Shown: positions 33,501 to 42,851 of the stretch, piece by piece
Position numbering within the stretch: the stretch's first letter is position 1
Layout of the letters: each line of letters starts with the position of its first letter
Source of the DNA: Rugalucina vietnamica
Lineage: Eukaryota > Mollusca > Bivalvia > Lucinida > Lucinidae
NCBI GenBank assembly: GCA_964017185.1
Contig: OZ024876.1
Location: forward strand, 35,379,278-35,443,277
DNA: 64,000 bases
Reading direction: 5' to 3'
Translations under genes and position numbers: made by a program
The notes under the pieces: model-generated
What the model saw: the letters and a program-made list of their open reading frames with translations, nothing else
Database searches by the model: none
What the model was told of the DNA's origin: nothing

Positions 33501-36500
33501 ATAAAGAGGTTGAGGTGTACTGGGTCTGAGGTTATAAAACTTTTTCTGTCTTGGCTTAACTGAGCATGACATTTATAATGCTTATAAATATTGAAATGCA
33601 GTAGCCAAAATTTATTGAGATCTCTGGTATTTATCACCAAAACATTCATATTTACTCTGCCAAAGAAATGATAAAAGGCCAACTGCATGTATTCTAGATT
33701 GTTCAATAGTAGGCTAAAGTTGGATATATGAATATTCTGATGCTGGTAAATTTTTAGCTCACCTGAGCCGAAGGCTCACAAGATGAGCTTATAGTATAGT
33801 AGTTGAGCCGGCGTCCGTCCGTCCGTGCGTCTGTGCGTCTGTCCGTCCGTCCACATTTTCAAACTTGAATATCACTAAGACAACAAGGCCAATTGTGACC
33901 AAATTTAATCTAAAGCATTATTGAGGAGGGGGAAAGGTTGTGTTAGGTTTTGGGCCAGGTCGGATCAGAACTCTGGTTTCCATGGCAACAGATAGCTCCC
34001 ATAGACTTACAATGGGAATAACATATAAAAATCTTCTTCTCTGAAACAACAAGGCCAAGAGCATTCATATTTTGTGTGTAGCAATGTCTAGTGGTCCTCT
34101 TCATAAATCCTGCCAACCTTGCCCCTGGGGTCAATACGGGCCCGCTCCGGGGGCGTCATGGGGAAAATATAAAAAAATCTTCTTCTCCGAAACCACAAGG
34201 CCCAGAGCTTTCATATTTTGTGTGTAGCAGTGTATAGTGGTCCTCTTTATAAATCCTGCCAATCATGCCCCTGGGGTCAAAAATGACCCTGCCCCGGGGG
34301 TTATTAGCTCCCATAGACTTACAATGGGAAAACATAAAAAAATCTTCTTCTCCGAAACTACAAGGCCCAGAGCTTTCATATTTTGTGTGTAGCAATGTCT
34401 AGTGGTCCTCTTCATAAATCCTGCCAACCGTGCCCATGGGGTCCATACGGGCCCCGCCCCGGGGGCGTCATGGGAAAAACATAAAAAAATCTTCTTCTCC
34501 GAAACCACAAGACCCAAAGCTTTCATACTTTGTGTGTAGCAATGTATAGTGGTCCTCTTTATAAATCCTGCCAATCATGCCCCTGGGATAAAAAATGGCC
34601 CCGCCCCGGGGGTCATTAGCTCCCATAGACTTGCAATGGGAAAAACATAAAAAAATCTTCTTCTCCGAAACCACAAGGCCCAGAGCTTTCATATTTTGTG
34701 TGTAGGGTCCATATGGGCCCCGCCCCGGGGGCGTCATGAGAAAAACTTTAAAAAATCTTCTCCGAAACCACAAGACCCAGAGCTTTCATAATTTGTCAGT
34801 AGCAATGTATAGTGGTCCTCTTTATAAATCCTGCCAACCGTGCCCCTGGGGTCCATACGGGCCCCACCCCGGGGGTGTCATGGGTAAAACATAAAAAAAT
34901 CTTCTTCTCCGAAACCACAAGGCCCAGAGCTTTCATATTTTGTGTGTAGCAATATATAGTGGTCCTCTTTATAAATCCTGCCAACCGTGCCCCTGGGGTC
35001 CATATGGGCCCCGCAAGTTCATGGCAAAAACTTTAAAAAATTGTCTTCTCCGAAACCACAGGACCCAAAGCTTTCATATTTTGTGTGTAGCAATGTATAG
35101 TGGTCCTCTTTATAAATTCTGCTATAAATCCTGCACACAGTGCCCCTGGGGTCAATACGGGCCCCACCCGGGGGAAGTCATGGGAAAAACATAAAAAAAT
35201 CTTCTTCTCCGAAACCACAAGGCCCAGAGCTTTCATATTTTGTGTGTAGCAATATATAGTGGTCCTCTTTATAAATCCTGCCAACCGTGCCTCAGGGGCG
35301 TCATGGGAAAAACATAAAAAATCTTCTTCTCCGAAACCACGAGACTTAAAGCTTTCATATTTTGTGTGTAGCAATGTATAGTGGTTGTCTTTATAAATTC
35401 TGCTATAAATCCTGCCAACCGTGCCCCTGGGGTCCAAACAGGCCCCGCCCCGGGGGCTTCATGGGAAAAACATAAAAAGATCTTCTCCGAAACCATATGG
35501 CCCAGAGCTTTCATATGTGTGGACCAATGTATAATACTCTCCTTTATAAGTGCTGCCATGGTACCCCTGGGGTCCATACAGGCCACACCCCAGGCATGTC
35601 ATTATCTACCATAGACTTATAATGGAAATATATGAAAAAATCTTCTGACACAAAGCTGGTATATTTGGTATACAACATTATCATGTGGAGCACTACGTAA
35701 ATCCTGCCAATGTTGCCCCTGGGGTCAAATATGGCCCCATCCAGGGGGTCATTATAGGACCCTGACCTTGTTAGATGATTTTTTCAAGTGAACCCAGTAC
35801 CTTAATTAATTTTTTTGCCTATAGGGTATTTACGCACCCCTTTTTCATTCAATTGCGTATCTGGAATTTTAATTGGGTAAGTTCAATTCTGTTACGCACT
35901 CTGTTTTCAATCAATTGGGTAAAATGGAAAACAATTTGGTAAAAATGAAGTTCGAGGTGTACTTTTCTTATTTTCTTCTACTTTCGCTTTTGCAGAGCAT
36001 AAAATAAAAGGGAAAGATTGATTGGTTGAGAGAATTAACTAAAATCGCAGTCAACCAACGAAAAAACAGAAAAGAAATGGCTTCCAATCGATCGATTTGC
36101 GCATGTCCAATGACATTTTTGTTTAATGTAGACGGCGTAAGCCGTTGTGCGGCGCACACCGATAAAAACCGGTACGCAATTGATTTTTCCGGTATTGCGT
36201 ATCGGCGATTTCTTTTGCGTTTTCTTACGCTACCAGATCGTTATTAATTGCGTTTTTTCATATTTTAATTGGGTAATTACGCAAATACGCAGCCTAATTA
36301 AGGTACTGGAACCAAAATGGCAGACAAGAGGATACACAATCCAGACAAGAGCTATTCTGCTGATTTAAGTTGGGTTTCAATGTCACATGGCCAAGATGGC
36401 CACCATACCCATATACAGTGATTAATCTACCTTTGGATCTGGTTGAGTCAAATTGACTCACTGAGTTTGGAATGGTGAGTCAAATTCCAAAAGAGTGAGT

Positions 36501-39500
36501 CAATTTTGCCGACTTTAGATATTCTTATGTTTGACTCACTTTTTAGTATTCAGGATCAATAAATGGAAATAAAAAAAAAACAGTCTATTTGTTTTCATAA
36601 TTTATTCTTGAACAAAAATTTTTAACTATATACCTTTAAATATAACAGGCAGGGTATAAGCAATGAGTTCAAATTCATAAGCAAAATGCCTGGCCAAGAG
36701 GTAGTAAAACTATTCACAACTCAGTTGAGCATTAAATTGATTGTTCACAAATATAAAAAAAGCCAAAATCAATGAAATTGAATGGCAACAATTTATCCTA
36801 CTTATAAATGTTAAAATGACATCATTTGTTGGTATTTTAACATTTATGAGCTGGATGAATTCCATGCTCAGCTGAGTGTGAAAAGTTTTATAATACTCAG
36901 TGCCATGAACAAATCAAGACAAAATACAAACACTAAAACTCAACACTATCAAGACATGCTGACCTTCAGTAAAGGTGAGTTGCTGACAACCTCCAGTCTT
37001 TATGGAGCTGAAAGGATGCATTTGATTTAATTGGAAGAATTGCAAGGACTTAGCTTGACAAGAATTGCAGCCACTCCCCATTTCACTCTGATCAGGTATA
37101 TGCTATTGCTTATTTGAAATAGCTGATTTCATACAGCCTTCTATCCTTGCAAGTCTTCCAATTGTGGAGTGCTGCAGGAAAATCAAATGCATCCCTTTCA
37201 GCTCCATCTATCTTTATCTGCCGATAGAGATGATGCCTTCTTCAAAAAACAGTTTTTGTTGGACAGTTTTCGGTCTTTTTTCGGCCGACGCCATCTTGGC
37301 GAGTTACCCAAAGAATATTTGTTAGGATGCACACGATTGGATTGCTGCGGATCTTTCGACCAATCAGATTCTATTTTACGTACCGCACGGAAGAATACGG
37401 CGGAAAAGACCGAATTTCGACGGACGTTATAAAACCCAGTACTCATTATAAAATCCGGTACTCTTAAAGGTACCGGATCAAAAAACGATGCGTCGGACGT
37501 ACGCTCGACAGGAAAAATCTTGCGTCATCACGTATTTTCTTGCGTAATATACGCGCGACGCAGAGGTAGATAAATCACTGCATATATGGTAAAAAACTCA
37601 ATTACTTTGTCTAGTGACTGTACTTGTTGACTCTCAGGTGAGCGATCGTTGCCCTTGGGCTACTTGTTTTTTTTGGTTTTGACATCAGTTATGGGTTTTC
37701 TGAGCATACTGTGGTAGTTATTCAAATTCCCATCAGGAAAGCATGTCCATGCAATATATACCTTTCATATAGAAAAACTGGTGCTTGCATGGGTATACTT
37801 ATTTTTGCTCCAAAACATAAATTGTGGGTACAGGGTGTGCTTCGTGTACCCACAATCTATGTTTTGAGCAAAAATAAGAAAAATATCAAATTTTTTCCAG
37901 TGAAAATTTTCATTTTTACAACAACAACAACAAAAAAAAAAAAAAAAAAATTAGATTGCATGGAAGTGTTTTCGTAATGCTATTTTTTTTCTTCTTCAGG
38001 TGGTGGTATTTGTATGGCATCAGCTGTAAGTACTCCTTATATACGAGCCACGTCATGAGAAAACCAACAATTTGGTTTCCGGACAGGTCCGACACAAACC
38101 AGTCTGTACAGTCACAGAAGAAGGCTAGAAGCTTGAAATTTTGGATTTAAGAAGAAGAGGGAAAAACAAACGTTGCTGATCAGCTTCGTGGTTACAGTGA
38201 AGCTTGTCTGCGCCTTTGTTTTAGCATATGCAGATTTTCAGGTTTTTTTGATGCGGCGACTTAAGATATTTCATATCTTGAAATATTTCATATCTTGAAA
38301 TATGAGCCGCTGCATAAGAAAACCAACAATCTACATATGTGAAAACAAAGGCGCCTTTGTTTTCGCTACCTGGATAATAAAATCCCTCTTCTTCCTTCAT
38401 CCTAAATTTTAAGCTTCTAGCTTTCATCTGTGACTGTACTGGCAGGTTTGTGTCAGACCTGGTCGGAAACGCAAATTGCTGGTTTTCTCATGCACAGGCT
38501 CATATATTAAACCTTTCTTTGGAGTTGATGTTTGCATGTTCTTCTATAACATTTACAGCAAACTTCTTTGTTTCCAAATTGAAAAAAATGCTTTGTCAAT
38601 CAAAGCCAAATTTCATATCAAGCTTCTTTGCATGACCCAGATGGCTGCCAGGGCTATAAATAGCATTCAACAGTACTGTTACTGCAGAGTTCTGTCTGCA
38701 ATCATGATTTAGGGGTTTTGGAAACAAAAATATGAGTTTTGGTTCAAAGTTGACCTTTTACTGATCATGCTTACAGGGTGTGCTACTGTAGGTCAATGTC
38801 ATTAAGCATACATAACTGACATAGTGGCTTAACCTTTGCAATTTGACGTGTAGATACTGTTTTCATATGATAAGTTCAGTAACACACTTGCATTACAAAA
38901 CCTGCTCTCAGCAACACAAAGTGTTTGTTGCGTTGCTTTATTCCTTAAGTATATTGACTAAGAGAAATATCCTGACAAGAAAAAAAAAATCCTACCATCG
39001 TACAGACTAAAATTATTGGAGAAAACTCGTTATGAGAGATTAGGTTTTACACTATTGATCTCTGGTGAGCATTTTCAGGACCATTGGTCTTCTGTTTTAT
39101 GATTTACAGGGTCAGATTGGGTTTAAAAATGCAAGAAAGGGTACAAATGTCGCAGCCCAGGCAGTAGGAGTCCATCTAGGGGATGTAAGTAATGTGTTTA
39201 CATCAGGAGTACATGTCCGTGTGATTTATACCCCCTTATACCCCACTTTTATATAGCAAAACTGGGGTATGCAGGGGTATACCTATTTTTCTTAATTTTG
39301 CTCCAAAACATAGATTGTGGGTACTCACAATCTATGTTTTGAGCAAAAATAAGGAAAAAAAACTCAAAACATTCCACTGAAAATTTTCATTTTTTACAAC
39401 TTTAAAAATCTATGTATATTGCATGGGCAGGTTTTTGTAATGAATCTAGGAACTGCCATAAAAATGTGTGACTGTAATTTCATTCAAAAGCCATGTTAGT

Positions 39501-42500
39501 GTTAGTTCAAAGGTCAAAAAGAATACTGTTAACAAATTTTGGTGTCATATTTTACCAAACCACACAAAAAAACAACAATTATTTAAGAAACCGGGCAGTG
39601 TGCCTCTGTGCAGATACAGCACAACCTTATTATAATGCTATCTTTTGGGTCCATAGAAGCAGACTGTGTTATAAGTGAAACCGTGTTTATAAAGAGGTTA
39701 CTTTCTATAGTCATAGAACAAAATAATTAGGAAGCGTTAAAATGAAAACCGCATTATATTGAGGCGCATTATAATGAGGTTGAAGTGTACATATACATGT
39801 ATGTCTTATTTTCCTGTAGAGCCCCAAATTAAATCTCAAAGGCCATCACATCACTGTCATCATGTTTCCCTAGCACAACCACATAGGACACTTATTAGCT
39901 CGCCTGTACGAAAGTACAGGAAGAGCTATTGCAGTCACCCCGGCGTCGGCGTCGGTGTTAGCTTCGGCGTCGGCGTTAGTGTCGGCGTCGGCGTTGCTCA
40001 AAATGTTAAAGTTTTTGGTTAAAGGTTTTATAAGGCTATATCTCTTGAACATGTTGATGGATTAAGTTGATACTTTGCATGTTGGTAGATATTGGTCTGA
40101 AGTTTTATTCTGTACCATCATGACCCACCTGGGTGACCTTGAGGTCAAGGTCACGGACTTAGAAATTTTGTGTTAAAGTTCTTGGTTAAAGTTTTTGTAA
40201 GTCTATATCTCTTGAACATGTTGATGGATCGAGTTGATACTTTGCATATTGATAGATATTGGTCTGAAGTTTTATGCTGTACCATCATGGACCACCTGAG
40301 TGACTTTTAGGTCAAGGTCACAGACTTAGAAATTTTGTGTTAAAGTTTTTGGTTAAAGTTTTTGTAAGTCTATATCTCTTGAATATGTTGATGGATCGAG
40401 TTGATACTTTGCATATTGATAGATATTGGTCTGAAGTTTTATGCTGTACCATCATGGACCACCTGAGTGACTTTGAGGTCAAGGTCACAGACTTAGAAAT
40501 TTTGTGTTAAAGTTTTTGGTTAAAGTTTTTGTAAGTCTATATCTCTTGAATATATAGATGGATCAAGTTGATACTTTGCATATTGATAGATATTGGTCTG
40601 AAGTTTTATGCTGTACCATCATGACCCACCTGAGTGACATTGAGGTCAAGGTCACAGACTTAGAAATTTTGTGTTAAAGTTTTTGTAAGTCTGTATCTCT
40701 TGAATATATAGATGGATTAAGCTGATACTTTGCATATTGATGGATATTGGTCTGAAGTTTTATGCTGGACCCATAACCACCTGAGTGACCTTGAGGTCAA
40801 GGTCACAGACTTAGAAATTTTATGTTAAAAATATTTTGGGTTAAAGTTTTTAAAGTCTATATCTTTTGAAAATGTTGATGGATCATGTTAGTATATACAT
40901 GTACTGGTTTTAAGCTATACCATCATGGCGAACCTGAGAGACCTTGAGGTCAAGGTCATGGGTCATAGATTTTAATAGATTTAGTGGCAAAGCATAAGTC
41001 AGGCGAGCTACGCTGTCCTGCGACAGCTCTTATTACCTCATTTCTTGAAGGATTGAAAAAAAAAACAACAAAAAAAAACTTTTTTACATGGAAACGGAGC
41101 ATGGTAGCCTTGTGGTGGACTGACAGACTGAATTGACTTTTATCCGTACGTAAGTGAAAAAAAAAAAATGTTACCCGATTTCCAAAAGCTGATTGTTGTG
41201 AACTTATGAATGATATCAAAATTACACTTTTTTTTTTTTGTGGTAGCGACTTGGTTTCTCACCCATGTTTTAACTTTGCTTAGATAATATTACATGAGCT
41301 TTGCAACAAGAAAACCTGTCTACAGGGTATCAAAATGTACACTGACCAGTAGATATGTAAATAATTGACAAAATATGAGTATAAACAAAATTATAACTAT
41401 TATAATTTGAGCCACGACGCGAGAAAATTGGTCTTCGGGGTTTCTGACCAGGTCCGACATAAGCCGGCCTCTGCAGTCACAGATGGCTACAGGCTGGAAA
41501 TTTTGGATTTACAAAGTAGAGGAATTGTACTATCCGTGTGGCGAAAACAAAGGTGCTGATCAGCTTCGCAGTTACTGCGAAGCTGATCTGCGCCTTTGTT
41601 TTCTCCTAAGCAAAAACCTGGTTTTCTTGCGACGCGACTCATTTATAAACTGTAATATTATAATCTTTGCTTTCCCTATATTTTGATGAGGATTGTAGTA
41701 ATACTATGAATCTTCTCTAGTCAATTGGTCTTACCTGTGCTGTTCACCGAGGCATTTGAGTCGCATCATGAGAAACCAACATTTTGCACATGCGAAAACA
41801 AAGGCACAGAACCGCAAATCTGATCAGCTCCTTTGTTTTTGCTACAGAGATAGTACAATTGTTCTACTTCCTAAATCCAGCCTCTAGCTGTCTACTATGG
41901 CTGTGTTGGACCTGATCGGAAACCACAATGCTGGTTTTCTTGTGTCGCTGCTCATTTGTCTTTTTGTATGTAATCATTTTGTATGTATGCAAAAACCTGG
42001 TGTTGCTCTGGTACATGTATATAGAGAGACGTGAATAAAATTAGCCTCGACATGAGAAAACGGGTTTTAGGGTTTGCTACCAGGTCTGACACAAGCCAGC
42101 CTGTACAGCCAAAGTAAAAGGCTAGAGGCTTGAAAATTCAGATTTAAGAAGAAGAGGGATTGCACTATCCGAGTGCTCTGATCGCCTTTGTTTTCACATA
42201 GGCAAAAATCCAGTTTTCTCATGGCGCGGCTCAAATGATACTAGTGATTTGCCTGTTGACTGATACATGTCCATGTGCTCAAGAGTTAAGCAGGTTCTTG
42301 CATGTTATGGTGTACAAATGACTGATGACCGCATAGATTTACTGTTTTTTTACATACCGGTATGCAAAGACAAAGATGTACTGTAGATCAGCTGTGTCCT
42401 CAGTCGATGAGCTTTCTTTAAATGTTTTCAGAAACTATTAAGAAGAGGTGTGGACAAAGTAAGAGTTATCGTTAAAGGCATTGGGATTGGACGTTTGGTA

Positions 42501-42851
42501 TGTTATCTTTCAAATGCCAAGCTAAAGATGCTCTAATGGGCTCTTCAAACATACATTGTACATTTCACTCCGTTGGCATATGTTGAAGTTTGTACATGTC
42601 AGAGTTTAGAACAAATATGCCGCATCATACTTTTCCTGTAGGTTTGATGTGAATTTATTTCGACTGTTTCATTGTATTGGATCATCATGTTTTACAAATG
42701 AGACCTATAATTTATTCTTCAAGCTTTTCTGTATTTCATGTTTCAGCCTTGTTTAAAGGGAATACAGTTAGCTGGGGTGAATATAGTATCAATTACAGAT
42801 AATACACCAGTGTATAACGGGAAGAGACCCAGGTCAGCACGAAGAACTTAA
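24478..42851 (+). CDS. MRPS11: MRPS11, mitochondrial small-subunit ribosomal protein uS11m (7 coding exons)
   Basis: CDS: 24478-24553, 26049-26208, 29886-30016, 38000-38025, 39110-39184, 42432-42497, 42747-42851; 639 nt, 212 residues. All introns are GT-AG and all phases agree. The N-terminus (MAMMSWKSLVSVTRQY) is basic and Ser-rich, as for mitochondrial import. The uS11 core runs from IPILHVKATKNNT through GFKNARKGTNVAAQ and VRVIVKGIGIGRL to the family C-terminus VSITDNTPVYNGKRP, SARRT. Spacing from NNT to GF equals that of human MRPS11 (25 residues), which supports the 26-nt exon 4. uS11m sits on the mitoribosome platform next to the decoding region. ATG directly follows an acceptor-like TTGTTTGCAG, so a 5' UTR exon upstream is likely but not identified. 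Introns are packed with repeats. Confidence 0.95.
24600..24870. mobile_element. MITE family A, diverged copy in MRPS11 intron 1
   Basis: GAGCCGCTTCACAAGAAAAC, AAAACAAAGGCGCAGAT, then CAGCCCCTTTGTTTTCGC; the right end decays near GTCAGAGCCCG. It starts 46 bp after the exon 1 donor. Confidence 0.7.
24905..25340 (+). mobile_element. T1 repeat, internal fragment
   Basis: ATCTCTAAGGCCACTGGGCC, GGAAAGGTTGTGTCAGG and CATAGACTTACAATGGGAA match the first T1 unit at 33850-34020. Both T1 termini are missing. Confidence 0.6.
25400..25633. mobile_element. MITE family A with ATAT target duplication
   Basis: GAGCCACATCATGAGAAAAC at the left and CTAGTACTGTGGCTC at the right. ACAAAGGCGCTGATGAGCTT pairs with AAGCTGATCAGTGGCTTTGT. 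ATAT flanks both ends. Confidence 0.85.
25714..25990 (+). mobile_element. Foldback family B, copy 3
   Basis: ATTACGAAAACTTGCCCATG at the left and TTTCATGGATGTTTTTCTGA at the right. The central GAACCGCC...GAGGTTCTAAC and CATAGATTGTGGGTACACG palindrome is well preserved. It ends about 58 bp before the exon 2 acceptor. Confidence 0.82.
26049..26208 (+). CDS. MRPS11: MRPS11 coding exon 2
   Basis: 160 nt after TTTCTTTTCCAG, ending GAGCTGCA|GTAAGT. It encodes the linker LRLRACGFHNSPVHRYIGKE through GMGVITVLRKDEL, a poorly conserved N-terminal extension of uS11m. Confidence 0.9.
26233..26460. mobile_element. Palindromic repeat family C, copy 1
   Basis: TTATAAAACTTTTTTTTCAT and CATGAAAAAAGTTTTATAAC are the terminal arms; ATGTTAAAATGCCAACAA and its complement form a central palindrome. 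It starts 25 bp after the exon 2 donor. Confidence 0.85.
26520..28437 (+). mobile_element. T3 repeat, copy b (MRPS11 intron 2), Helentron-like
   Basis: Same ends as T3a: TAGCTCGACTGCACGAAGTG and GCAGTCGAGCACGCTGTCCT with GACAGCTCTTAT. Four units near 180 bp (26610-27300) and about six near 128 bp (27420-28320), fewer than T3a, so the core expands and contracts. The flanks ATTTT and TCACA fit insertion between T residues. Confidence 0.8.
28438..28617 (+). mobile_element. T1 repeat, 3' end fragment
   Basis: CAGGTGAGCTTTCTCAGGTC followed by CATTGGCCCTC is the T1 3' end with its AGGTCC-ATT-GGCCCT hairpin. T3b appears inserted in it or beside it. A T run and (GTT)n microsatellite follow to about 28655. 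Confidence 0.6.
28656..29296. other. MRPS11 intron 2 sequence, nothing recognised
   Basis: Open on the plus strand for up to 137 codons (28838-29251), but without start context, splice signals or familiar motifs. Confidence 0.3.
29297..29565 (+). mobile_element. Foldback family B, copy 4
   Basis: ATTATGAAAACTTGCCCATG at the left and ACGTGTTTTCGTGATCTG at the right. Central AAATTGTGGGTACATGTTAG and CTAACGAGTGCCCACAATC arms. Confidence 0.8.
29625..29854. mobile_element. MITE family A, 31 bp upstream of MRPS11 exon 3
   Basis: GAGCAATTGTGTGAGAAAAC at the left, AACAAAGGAGCTGATCAGCT and AGCTGATCTGCGTTTTTGTT in the middle, GCAGCTGCTC at the right. The branch-point region of intron 2 must lie in or just after its right end. 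Confidence 0.8.
29886..30016 (+). CDS. MRPS11: MRPS11 coding exon 3
   Basis: 131 nt, acceptor GATTTGTTCTAG, donor GATG|GTAAGT. It encodes PGVIFPSKETATSL, then the start of the uS11 fold (FDEIPILHVKATKNNT) and TASCDKYD. Its last bases and donor are the template of the tandem array that follows. Confidence 0.93.
29985..33323 (+). repeat. 42-bp minisatellite made of exon 3 tail plus splice donor, ~80 units
   Basis: The first unit is the 3' end of MRPS11 exon 3 (ACACCACAGCCTCTTGTGAT, AAATATGATG) joined to its donor GTAAGTACACC. This 42-bp block repeats head to tail with few substitutions for about 3.3 kb, so nearly every unit carries GGTAAGTA. Variants include CTTTTGATAAATATG, AAATACATGGTGG, GTAAATACACA and a short unit GGTAAGTCAGCC. 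Higher-order duplications are visible: the short unit recurs at 30435, 30970 and 31339, spacings 535 and 369 bp. Because 42 is divisible by three, long frames stay open on both strands; I regard them as by-products. The last unit reads GATGATAAGTA, a lost donor. Confidence 0.97.
33321..33517. mobile_element. TA-target MITE (Tc1/mariner or pogo type)
   Basis: CACCTGGACCTCTTTATAGC and ACTATTG...TTATAAAGAGGTTGAGGTG are inverted ends flanked by TA. It sits right at the end of the minisatellite, inserted in a final unit. Confidence 0.75.
33531..33720. mobile_element. Palindromic repeat family C, partial copy 2
   Basis: GTTATAAAACTTTTTCTGTC at the left with TTGGCTTAACTGAGCATGAC; the right arm is lost. 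Confidence 0.55.
33755..35795 (+). mobile_element. T1 repeat, copy b, expanded tandem core (MRPS11 intron 3)
   Basis: Starts TAGCTCACCTGAGCCGAAGG and CCGTCCGTCCGTGCG. The core then repeats a unit of about 150-170 bp roughly ten times: AAAAATCTTCTTCTCCGAAA, GAGCTTTCATATTTTGTGTG, AGTGGTCCTCTTTATAAATC, CCCTGGGGTCCATACGGGCC. The GC-rich CGCCCCGGGGGCGTCATG segment varies most. Short open frames on either strand follow the repeat and are not genes. The 3' terminus is interrupted by the hAT-like element at 35796. Confidence 0.8.
35796..36307. mobile_element. hAT-like MITE with AGTACCTTAATTA ends
   Basis: AGTACCTTAATTA and TAATTAAGGTACT are inverted ends. The interior (AATTGGGTAA, TACGCAAATACGCAGC) matches the ends of the 47440-49170 element. 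Flanks GTGAACCC and GGAACCAA are only partly alike, so the target duplication is unclear. Confidence 0.6.
36417..36510. repeat. Repeat fragment shared with window start
   Basis: AGTGATTAATCTACCTTTGG with TGAGTCAAATTGACTCA, near-identical to 72-168. Confidence 0.65.
36701..36894. mobile_element. Palindromic repeat family C, copy 3
   Basis: AACTCAGTTGAGCATTAAAT at the left, ATGCTCAGCTGAGTGTGAAA and GTTTTATAAT at the right; AATGTTAAAATGACATC and its complement in the centre. Confidence 0.7.
37007..37204. repeat. Foldback repeat
   Basis: TGGAGCTGAAAGGATGCATT at 37010 and AATGCATCCCTTTCAGCTCC at 37185 are inverted arms, followed inward by AATTGGAAGAATTGCAAGGA against TCCTTGCAAGTCTTCCAATT. Confidence 0.7.
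37205..37730. other. MRPS11 intron 3, unclassified, with T1-like 3' end
   Basis: No gene seen. CTCAGGTGAGCGATCGTTGC with CCTTGGGCTACTTG at 37635-37670 is a variant T1-type terminus, also seen at 45570-45605. Confidence 0.4.
37731..37979 (-). mobile_element. Foldback family B, copy 5, 20 bp upstream of exon 4
   Basis: CATCAGGAAAGCATGTCCAT at the left and TGCATGGAAGTGTTTTCGTA at the right. Central GTGGGTACAGGGTGTGC and GTGTACCCACAATCTATG arms. A (CAA)n and A-run lies inside. Its end is only 20 bp from the 26-nt exon. Confidence 0.82.
38000..38025 (+). CDS. MRPS11: MRPS11 coding exon 4 (26-nt microexon)
   Basis: TTTTTTTTCTTCTTCAG|GT and GCATCAGCT|GTAAGT define it. With the G from exon 3 it encodes G-GGICMASA, filling the uS11 segment between NNT and GF with exactly the length seen in human MRPS11. 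Too short for gene finders, but needed for the frame (exon 3 ends in phase 1, exon 5 starts in phase 0). Confidence 0.88.
38045..38260. mobile_element. MITE family A, 19 bp downstream of exon 4 donor
   Basis: GAGCCACGTCATGAGAAAAC at the left; AACAAACGTTGCTGATCAGC and AAGCTTGTCTGCGCCTTTGT in the middle; GATGCGGCGAC at the right. Confidence 0.8.
38304..38501. mobile_element. MITE family A with ATAT target duplication
   Basis: GAGCCGCTGCATAAGAAAAC and TTTTCTCATGCACAGGCTC ends; ATAT on both sides. The palindrome is shortened to AAAACAAAGGCGCCTTTGTT. Confidence 0.85.
38502..39057. other. MRPS11 intron 4, nothing recognised
   Basis: No gene or named repeat seen. Confidence 0.3.
39058..39100 (+). 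mobile_element. T1 3' end fragment abutting exon 5 acceptor
   Basis: TCTCTGGTGAGCATTTTCAG and GACCATTGGTCTTCTG match T1 3' ends (compare 28580-28615). It lies within 10 bp of the exon 5 acceptor, so it forms much of the polypyrimidine and branch region. Confidence 0.6.
39110..39184 (+). CDS. MRPS11: MRPS11 coding exon 5
   Basis: 75 nt, phase 0 at both ends (ATTTACAG|GGT, GGGGAT|GTAAGT). Encodes GQIGFKNARKGTNVAAQAVG and VHLGD, the most conserved uS11 segment (GF-N-KGT-AAQ). Confidence 0.95.
39201..39442 (-). mobile_element. Foldback family B, copy 6, 16 bp after exon 5
   Basis: CATCAGGAGTACATGTCCGT at the left, GCATGGGCAGGTTTTTGTAA at the right; the inner GTGGGTACTCACAATC palindrome is shortened. 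Confidence 0.8.
39617..39787. mobile_element. TA-target MITE (mariner/pogo type)
   Basis: CAGCACAACCTTATTATAAT and ATTATAATGAGGTTGAAGTG are inverted ends flanked by TA; related to 33321-33517. Confidence 0.65.
39896..41033 (+). mobile_element. T2 repeat, copy b (MRPS11 intron 5), Helentron-like
   Basis: TAGCTCGCCTGTACGAAAGT at the left, a GGCGTCGGCGTCGGTGTTAG run, about six units near 170 bp with TGACCTTGAGGTCAAGGTCA, and GTCAGGCGAGCTACGCTGTC with GACAGCTCTTAT at the right. Flanks ACTTAT and TACCTCA fit a T|T site. Confidence 0.8.
41409..41640. mobile_element. MITE family A with ATTT target duplication
   Basis: GAGCCACGACGCGAGAAAAT and TTTTCTTGCGACGCGACTC; GCGAAAACAAAGGTGCTGAT and its complement inside. 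Confidence 0.86.
41758..41953. mobile_element. MITE family A with ATTT target duplication
   Basis: GAGTCGCATCATGAGAAACC and TTTTCTTGTGTCGCTGCTC ends, ATTT on both sides. The palindrome is shortened. Confidence 0.82.
42043..42232. mobile_element. MITE family A, diverged copy
   Basis: AGCCTCGACATGAGAAAACG and GTTTTCTCATGGCGCGGCTC ends; the palindrome is mostly deleted. Confidence 0.75.
42432..42497 (+). CDS. MRPS11: MRPS11 coding exon 6
   Basis: 66 nt, phase 0 (TGTTTTCAG|AAA, CGTTTG|GTATGT). Encodes KLLRRGVDKVRVIVKGIGIG and RL, equivalent to the uS11 V-V-KG-G-GR strand. Confidence 0.95.
42747..42851 (+). CDS. MRPS11: MRPS11 coding exon 7 (last)
   Basis: 105 nt including TAA. Encodes PCLKGIQLAGVNIVSITDNT followed by PVYNGKRPRSARRT, the uS11 signature ITD-TP--NG-RP and its basic tail. 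No clear AATAAA is seen close downstream. Confidence 0.96.
   Translation, partial: PCLKGIQLAGVNIVSITDNTPVYNGKRPRSARRT

Noticed and set aside
33755..35620. Overlapping short frames on both strands (KALGLVVSEKKIF-type repeats)
   Set aside because: These follow the T1 tandem core; coding would repeat the DNA unit without protein-level constraint.
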